This document shows, in pieces, positions 13,415 to 16,017 of a DNA stretch of 16,017 bases. The notes below the pieces were generated by a model. It was not told the DNA's origin and made no database searches. It saw only the letters and a program-made list of their open reading frames with translations. Source of the DNA: Bacillota bacterium (GTDB taxonomy: Bacteria > Bacillota > UBA4882 > UBA8346); the NCBI GenBank assembly GCA_023415375.1, contig JAEZKW010000074.1:1-16017 (forward strand), read 5' to 3'. Each line of letters begins with the position of its first letter. Positions within the stretch are counted from its first letter, which is position 1. A program made the translations under genes and the position numbers.

Positions 13415-14035
13415 TTGAACTGTATTATGACATGGATTGAACATTTTTCAAATAGTCCGTGGATATTTTTTTCGATCATATGTGTTTTAAGTTTCATCCA
13501 TGTTTTCATTCCGATGATTCCCCTTGAAAGCAGTCTTGTCATATTTACGGGATATTTGGCGGGCACCCACCGTGACGGTATTTTTTTAATTTGGTTAGCC
13601 CTTACTGCCGGAACATCCGTTGGCGGTATCCTGATATATGATCTCACCCAGCGTAAGGGGGAAAAGTTACTAGATTGGAAGTTTATTAAAGACCAAGTAA
13701 ATGTTAAAAATCTACAAACTGCTGGTAATTGGTTCGGACGATACGGCGCATGGATTATCTTCCTTGGAAAATGCGTGCCCGGGATGAGCTTAGTCGTTAT
13801 TTTTTGCTGCGGTCTTTTTCGTGTAAAACGGAGTGCTGTTCTTTCTGCCGTGGTTTTTTCCAATAGCGCCTATTATATCGGCCTTGTCGTTATCAGTAAA
13901 TATTTTGGCCGGAAATGGGAACAATTAAGCCCAACAATACGGCTTTTTCCCCTGATTACTTTGCTCATTGGCGTTTTGCTATCTGCAGCGGTTATCTACT
14001 TTTTGCACCGCCGTTACCTTACAAAAGAACCTTGA
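13415..14035 (+). CDS. DedA/SNARE-associated family membrane protein, divergent motif
   Basis: DedA proteins are integral membrane proteins that help lipid-carrier recycling and membrane homeostasis. This one has 206 residues with membrane segments about 17-36, 40-50, 57-77, 112-133, 143-163 and 178-197. PLESSLVIFTGYLAG (36-50) includes the conserved acidic residue after Pro in the first re-entrant region. The later region (FGRYGAWIIFLGKCVPGMSLVVIFCCG, about 107-133) corresponds to the family's RFxPxxR segment, but reads KCVPGMS, so both usual Arg residues are replaced. A variant substrate or loss of the usual proton-coupled activity is possible. The start is TTG at 13415, only 3 bases after AAAGGAG; ATG at 13427 is an alternative with long spacing. 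Confidence 0.85.
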   Translation: MNCIMTWIEHFSNSPWIFFSIICVLSFIHVFIPMIPLESSLVIFTGYLAGTHRDGIFLIWLALTAGTSVGGILIYDLTQRKGEKLLDWKFIKDQVNVKNLQTAGNWFGRYGAWIIFLGKCVPGMSLVVIFCCGLFRVKRSAVLSAVVFSNSAYYIGLVVISKYFGRKWEQLSPTIRLFPLITLLIGVLLSAAVIYFLHRRYLTKEP

Positions 14036-14130
14036 CTGTTAATATTTTTGGTCCATATCTTAACAAGATCCAGCTTGTATAGAAACTAAAAACTCAAATC
14101 GGACAAATTTTTAAGTCTCTGTCGAGTCGG

Positions 14131-14355
14131 TTACTCTTCTCTTGTCAAATCCAATTTTTTCACAGCTTCAATTAAATCTTCCGCTTCTTCATTTAACTTG
14201 TCTTTGTCATCGACCAAAGAATTCAAAATCATAGCTGCCTCAGCTTCTCCCGGTTTCTCTGCAAGCAGGCTTAGATACATTCCACTATTTGTTTCAACCG
14301 GATCATCGATCAAATTCATTTTGGGCGAGTTTGTTTTCCACTTAACCAATTCCAA
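14131..14355 (-). CDS. Small acidic protein of unknown function
   Basis: A 74-residue soluble, predominantly helical protein rich in Glu, Asp and Lys, without Cys. The C-terminal half (EAEAAMILNSLVDDKDKL and EEAEDLIEAVKKLDL) forms amphipathic helices of the kind used in coiled-coil or protein-binding contacts. I do not recognise a family. The TTG at 14355 has GGAGG only 3 bases upstream; the next in-frame TTG at 14349 has 9-base spacing and may be the real start. It lies 18 bases after the membrane protein gene at 14374-14829 on the same strand and is probably co-transcribed with it. No terminator is evident after it. Confidence 0.6.
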   Translation of the reverse strand: MELVKWKTNSPKMNLIDDPVETNSGMYLSLLAEKPGEAEAAMILNSLVDDKDKLNEEAEDLIEAVKKLDLTREE

Positions 14356-14373
14356 ATTCCTCCGGAATTATTT

Positions 14374-14829
14374 TTAAGTCTTCGTTACTAGCGTTTTCTT
14401 TTCTAATAAATGTATGATAAAAGACAACATAATGCCATATATTACCGAATCCAAAGAATTAATGGTCGTGGTAACTATGTCTTCATTCACCAATGATTTT
14501 ATATCCAGCCCCACAACAACCGACCGTATGACAAACCACACAATGGCTCCATAAAAAGCGCCACTTAATAAATAATGTTTGAAAATCATGCGATTGGTAA
14601 TGAAAACAAAAACCATCCCAACCAAAATGCTAAAAACAACTTCGAAACATAGAGCACAAACATTTTCGGCAATCCCTGATGGGTGATGTCCAAAAGCAAT
14701 AGTACCTGCATAATCCCAAAAGGTAAGGTTGGTTATTTTCAATCCATAATGAAAGAATGCATCCGGAATATCCTTAAGTATTCCAGCAATGATTCCGGCA
14801 ATAATTCCAATGCTTAAACGTTTTTCCAA
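14374..14829 (-). CDS. Uncharacterised integral membrane protein
   Basis: A 151-residue protein with about four hydrophobic membrane segments (about 5-20, 60-80, 87-107 and 124-142). Between the first and second is a His-rich polar stretch (FGHHPSGIAENVC about 46-58). The opening IGIIAGIIAGILKDIPDAFFHYGLKI resembles small Bacillota membrane proteins of unknown function; I cannot name the family with certainty. The start is TTG with only a weak GAGAAGAG site. The frame stays open about 20 codons upstream (YGYENGSEQVEKSDR...) without a usual start codon, so the true start may lie elsewhere. It is followed after 18 bases by the small acidic protein, suggesting a two-gene unit. Confidence 0.65.
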   Translation of the reverse strand: MEKRLSIGIIAGIIAGILKDIPDAFFHYGLKITNLTFWDYAGTIAFGHHPSGIAENVCALCFEVVFSILVGMVFVFITNRMIFKHYLLSGAFYGAIVWFVIRSVVVGLDIKSLVNEDIVTTTINSLDSVIYGIMLSFIIHLLEKKTLVTKT

Positions 14830-15013
14830 TCGATCACTCTTCTCTACTTGTTCAGAACCATTCTCGTAGCCATAAGTATCAATAAATACTCAATTACTAG
14901 CTACTATTTTTATCTTTTTCAAAAAATTAATACTCCCAAGGAGCTAAAAATCAATCAAAACCCGGGGCAATTCTGAAAACCTTCGAAAGAATTCATTTCA
15001 AGATTAAAATAAA

Positions 15014-15037
15014 CGGGTTAACTTCGGGAGCGGGTTA
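15014..15037. repeat. Direct repeat CGGGTTA upstream of the Hsp20 gene
   Basis: CGGGTTA occurs at 15014-15020 and again at 15031-15037, 17 bases start to start, about 100 bases before the Hsp20 start codon. It could be a regulator-binding site. No CIRCE element (TTAGCACTC-N9-GAGTGCTAA) is present. The rest of 14830-15108 shows only a poor promoter-like pair (TTGGCT...TATATC about 15045-15075). Confidence 0.25.
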
Positions 15038-15138
15038 CTGTTTTTTGGCTAAAGAATTCGTTTTCATCTTATATCAAACCGATTAAACTAAAAAAACGGT
15101 GAAATAATATGATTGAAATTATAAAGGAGGTTATTGAA

Positions 15139-15594
15139 ATGGAAAATAAGAATTGGTTAAGTCACTTCGGTAATGATTTTTGGGGAGACCGGTTTTTAAA
15201 CCAAATTTTTCCCAGAAATTTTAACGATTTATTGAGGGGTGGCAGTTTCGGGCCTTCGGTTGATCTTAAGGAAACCGAACAAGAAATCATTCTGAAAGCC
15301 GATATTCCAGGTGTAAACCAAGAAGACCTTGATATTACGGTGGATGAGAATGTAGTTACCCTCAAAGGTGAAACCAAACAAGATGAAAGCCGCGAAGAAA
15401 AGGGTTATCATTTAACAGAGCGCCGATACGGCAGTTTCTACCGGACAATACCTTTACCGGCTGAAGTTAAAACCGAAGAAGCCACAGCCCATTATAAAAA
15501 CGGCGTCCTAGAATTAAGGATACCCAAAATAGAAACTCACAAAAAACAAGGATTTAAGCCAAAGATTGAATTCGGGGAAGGCCCTTTGCACTGA
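15139..15594 (+). CDS. Small heat-shock protein, Hsp20/alpha-crystallin family
   Basis: ATP-independent holdase chaperone that forms oligomers and binds unfolding proteins in the cytoplasm. It has 151 residues from the chosen start, typical of bacterial Hsp20. After a variable aromatic N-terminus (NWLSHFGNDFWGDRF), the alpha-crystallin domain covers about 38-135, with SVDLKETEQEIILKADIPG, VTLKGE, the ERRYGSFYRTIPLP strand, and the closing NGVLELRIPK with its GVL signature. The usual C-terminal IxI-type anchor is represented by RIPKIE. ATG at 15139 is preceded by AAAGGAGG at 8-base spacing. An earlier in-frame ATG at 15109 has no comparable site and would put the ribosome binding site inside the gene. 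A strong terminator follows at 15634-15680. Confidence 0.94.
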   Translation: MENKNWLSHFGNDFWGDRFLNQIFPRNFNDLLRGGSFGPSVDLKETEQEIILKADIPGVNQEDLDITVDENVVTLKGETKQDESREEKGYHLTERRYGSFYRTIPLPAEVKTEEATAHYKNGVLELRIPKIETHKKQGFKPKIEFGEGPLH

Positions 15595-15633
15595 CAGTCT
15601 GACACTTTTTTGAAGCAACCAAACTTTCTGATG

Positions 15634-15680
15634 AAAGGCCCAAGGAATCGCCAGAAACCTTGGGCCTTCTTTTTACTTTT
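15634..15680 (+). terminator. Rho-independent terminator after the Hsp20 gene
   Basis: A perfect 11-bp stem AAGGCCCAAGG (15635-15645) with CCTTGGGCCTT (15658-15668) around a 12-base loop is followed by CTTTTTACTTTT. It lies 40 bases after the Hsp20 stop codon and isolates that gene from the LysM gene. Between it and the LysM promoter (15681-15799) I see nothing. Confidence 0.93.
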
Positions 15681-15799
15681 CTCGATTTCAGCCATACTAA
15701 TATATATTTGCCGACTGTTCCCTTTTTGGTGAAGACCAAAGTTGTTTTTCTAGATTGCTTAACATTCAAAATAATTGGATTGTTATTGAATTCATTCAT

Positions 15800-15828
15800 T
15801 TGGCATAAGGCTGATTTTATCATATATT
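15800..15828 (+). promoter_or_regulatory. Sigma-A promoter of the LysM gene
   Basis: TTGGCA (15800-15805) and TATATT (15823-15828) are exactly 17 bases apart, each matching the consensus at five of six positions. A second -10-like TACAAT lies at 15831-15836. The start near 15836 leaves a leader of about 30 nt. Confidence 0.72.
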
Positions 15829-15866
15829 CATACAATGTACCAAAATAAAAACCTGAGGTGATAAAA

Positions 15867-16017
15867 ATGTCAATGAATTATAACCCTCAAAGTATTCAAT
15901 ATACGGTTCAAGCGGGTGATTCTTTAAGAAATCTTGCCTATGAATTTAATACCACTGCTGAGGCCATCTTAGCAGCTAATCCCGGTGTAACCCTAAGCAA
16001 TTTGAGTGTCGGTCAAG
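15867..16017 (+). CDS. LysM-domain protein (partial, cut by window edge)
   Basis: Only the first 50 codons are present. After a short leader (MSMNYNPQSI), a LysM module begins almost at once: YTVQAGDSLRNLAYEFNTTA then EAILAANPGV, with the expected GDSL and AANPG landmarks. LysM modules bind N-acetylglucosamine polymers such as peptidoglycan. There is no signal peptide before the module, as in many Bacillota spore-coat or cell-wall LysM proteins, so it may act on the spore or be exported in another way. What follows the module is outside the window, so hydrolase, coat protein or regulator cannot be decided. ATG at 15867 follows GAGGTGA. Confidence 0.85.
   Translation, partial: MSMNYNPQSIQYTVQAGDSLRNLAYEFNTTAEAILAANPGVTLSNLSVGQ

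Noticed and set aside
14830..15138. CIRCE or other heat-shock operator before the Hsp20 gene
   Set aside because: No TTAGCACTC-N9-GAGTGCTAA is present. Only a weak direct repeat and a poor promoter-like pair are found.
15554..15848. Opposite-strand frames across the Hsp20 terminator
   Set aside because: They cross a strong terminator and an AT-rich spacer on both strands, with no ribosome binding site.
1..16017. CRISPR array, tRNA or rRNA genes, insertion sequences, prophage or defence genes
   Set aside because: No regularly spaced repeats of CRISPR length, tRNA cloverleafs, transposase motifs or phage genes were seen on either strand.

Overview
The window looks like a low-to-mid GC Bacillota (Firmicutes) chromosome, probably an anaerobic or facultative clostridia-like or Limnochordia-like lineage. 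This rests on sigma-A type promoters, strong GGAGG ribosome binding sites, a T-box leader, a Bacillota-type 6S RNA, HemZ, DUF2294, DUF2007 and several TTG starts. The exact genus cannot be fixed from the sequence alone. Most genes are housekeeping. The interesting material lies mainly in the regulatory RNAs, repeats and relics between them.

Bases 1-12257 are read entirely from the minus strand. In transcription order (right to left) they are: a DUF2294 protein; a short relic of a response-regulator receiver domain; a cytidylate-kinase-like P-loop protein translationally coupled to a secreted TPR protein; L-lactate dehydrogenase; a DUF2007 protein; a metallo-beta-lactamase-fold hydrolase coupled by an ATGA overlap to the radical-SAM protein HemZ; a membrane-anchored SurA/parvulin foldase with a TPR-like tail; hisS; a T-box leader; aspS; 6S RNA; and a small orphan ORF ending at a terminator. 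The hydrolase-hemZ-hisS-aspS order is a familiar Bacillota neighbourhood.

The most informative finding is the T-box in front of aspS. Its specifier loop reads AAC (asparagine), not an aspartate codon. The AspRS behind it carries the His of non-discriminating enzymes (RDHGG). Together they suggest that this AspRS supplies Asp-tRNA(Asn) for the transamidation route and that its expression senses uncharged tRNA(Asn). A cluster of near-perfect palindromes has been inserted between the T-box terminator and aspS.

From 12400 onward the organisation is mixed. On the plus strand a candidate promoter feeds a compact three-way-junction RNA ending in a U-tract, followed by a short beta-carbonic-anhydrase-like gene and a DedA-family membrane protein. 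A minus-strand pair follows (a small acidic protein and an uncharacterised membrane protein). Then come plus-strand genes for a small heat-shock protein (Hsp20) with a strong terminator and a LysM-domain protein cut by the window edge. Other odd structures are a heptanucleotide tandem repeat that runs into the stop codon of the lactate dehydrogenase gene, a 17-bp AT-rich inverted repeat, and a possible attenuator in the leader of the foldase gene. No CRISPR array, tRNA, rRNA or insertion sequence was seen.
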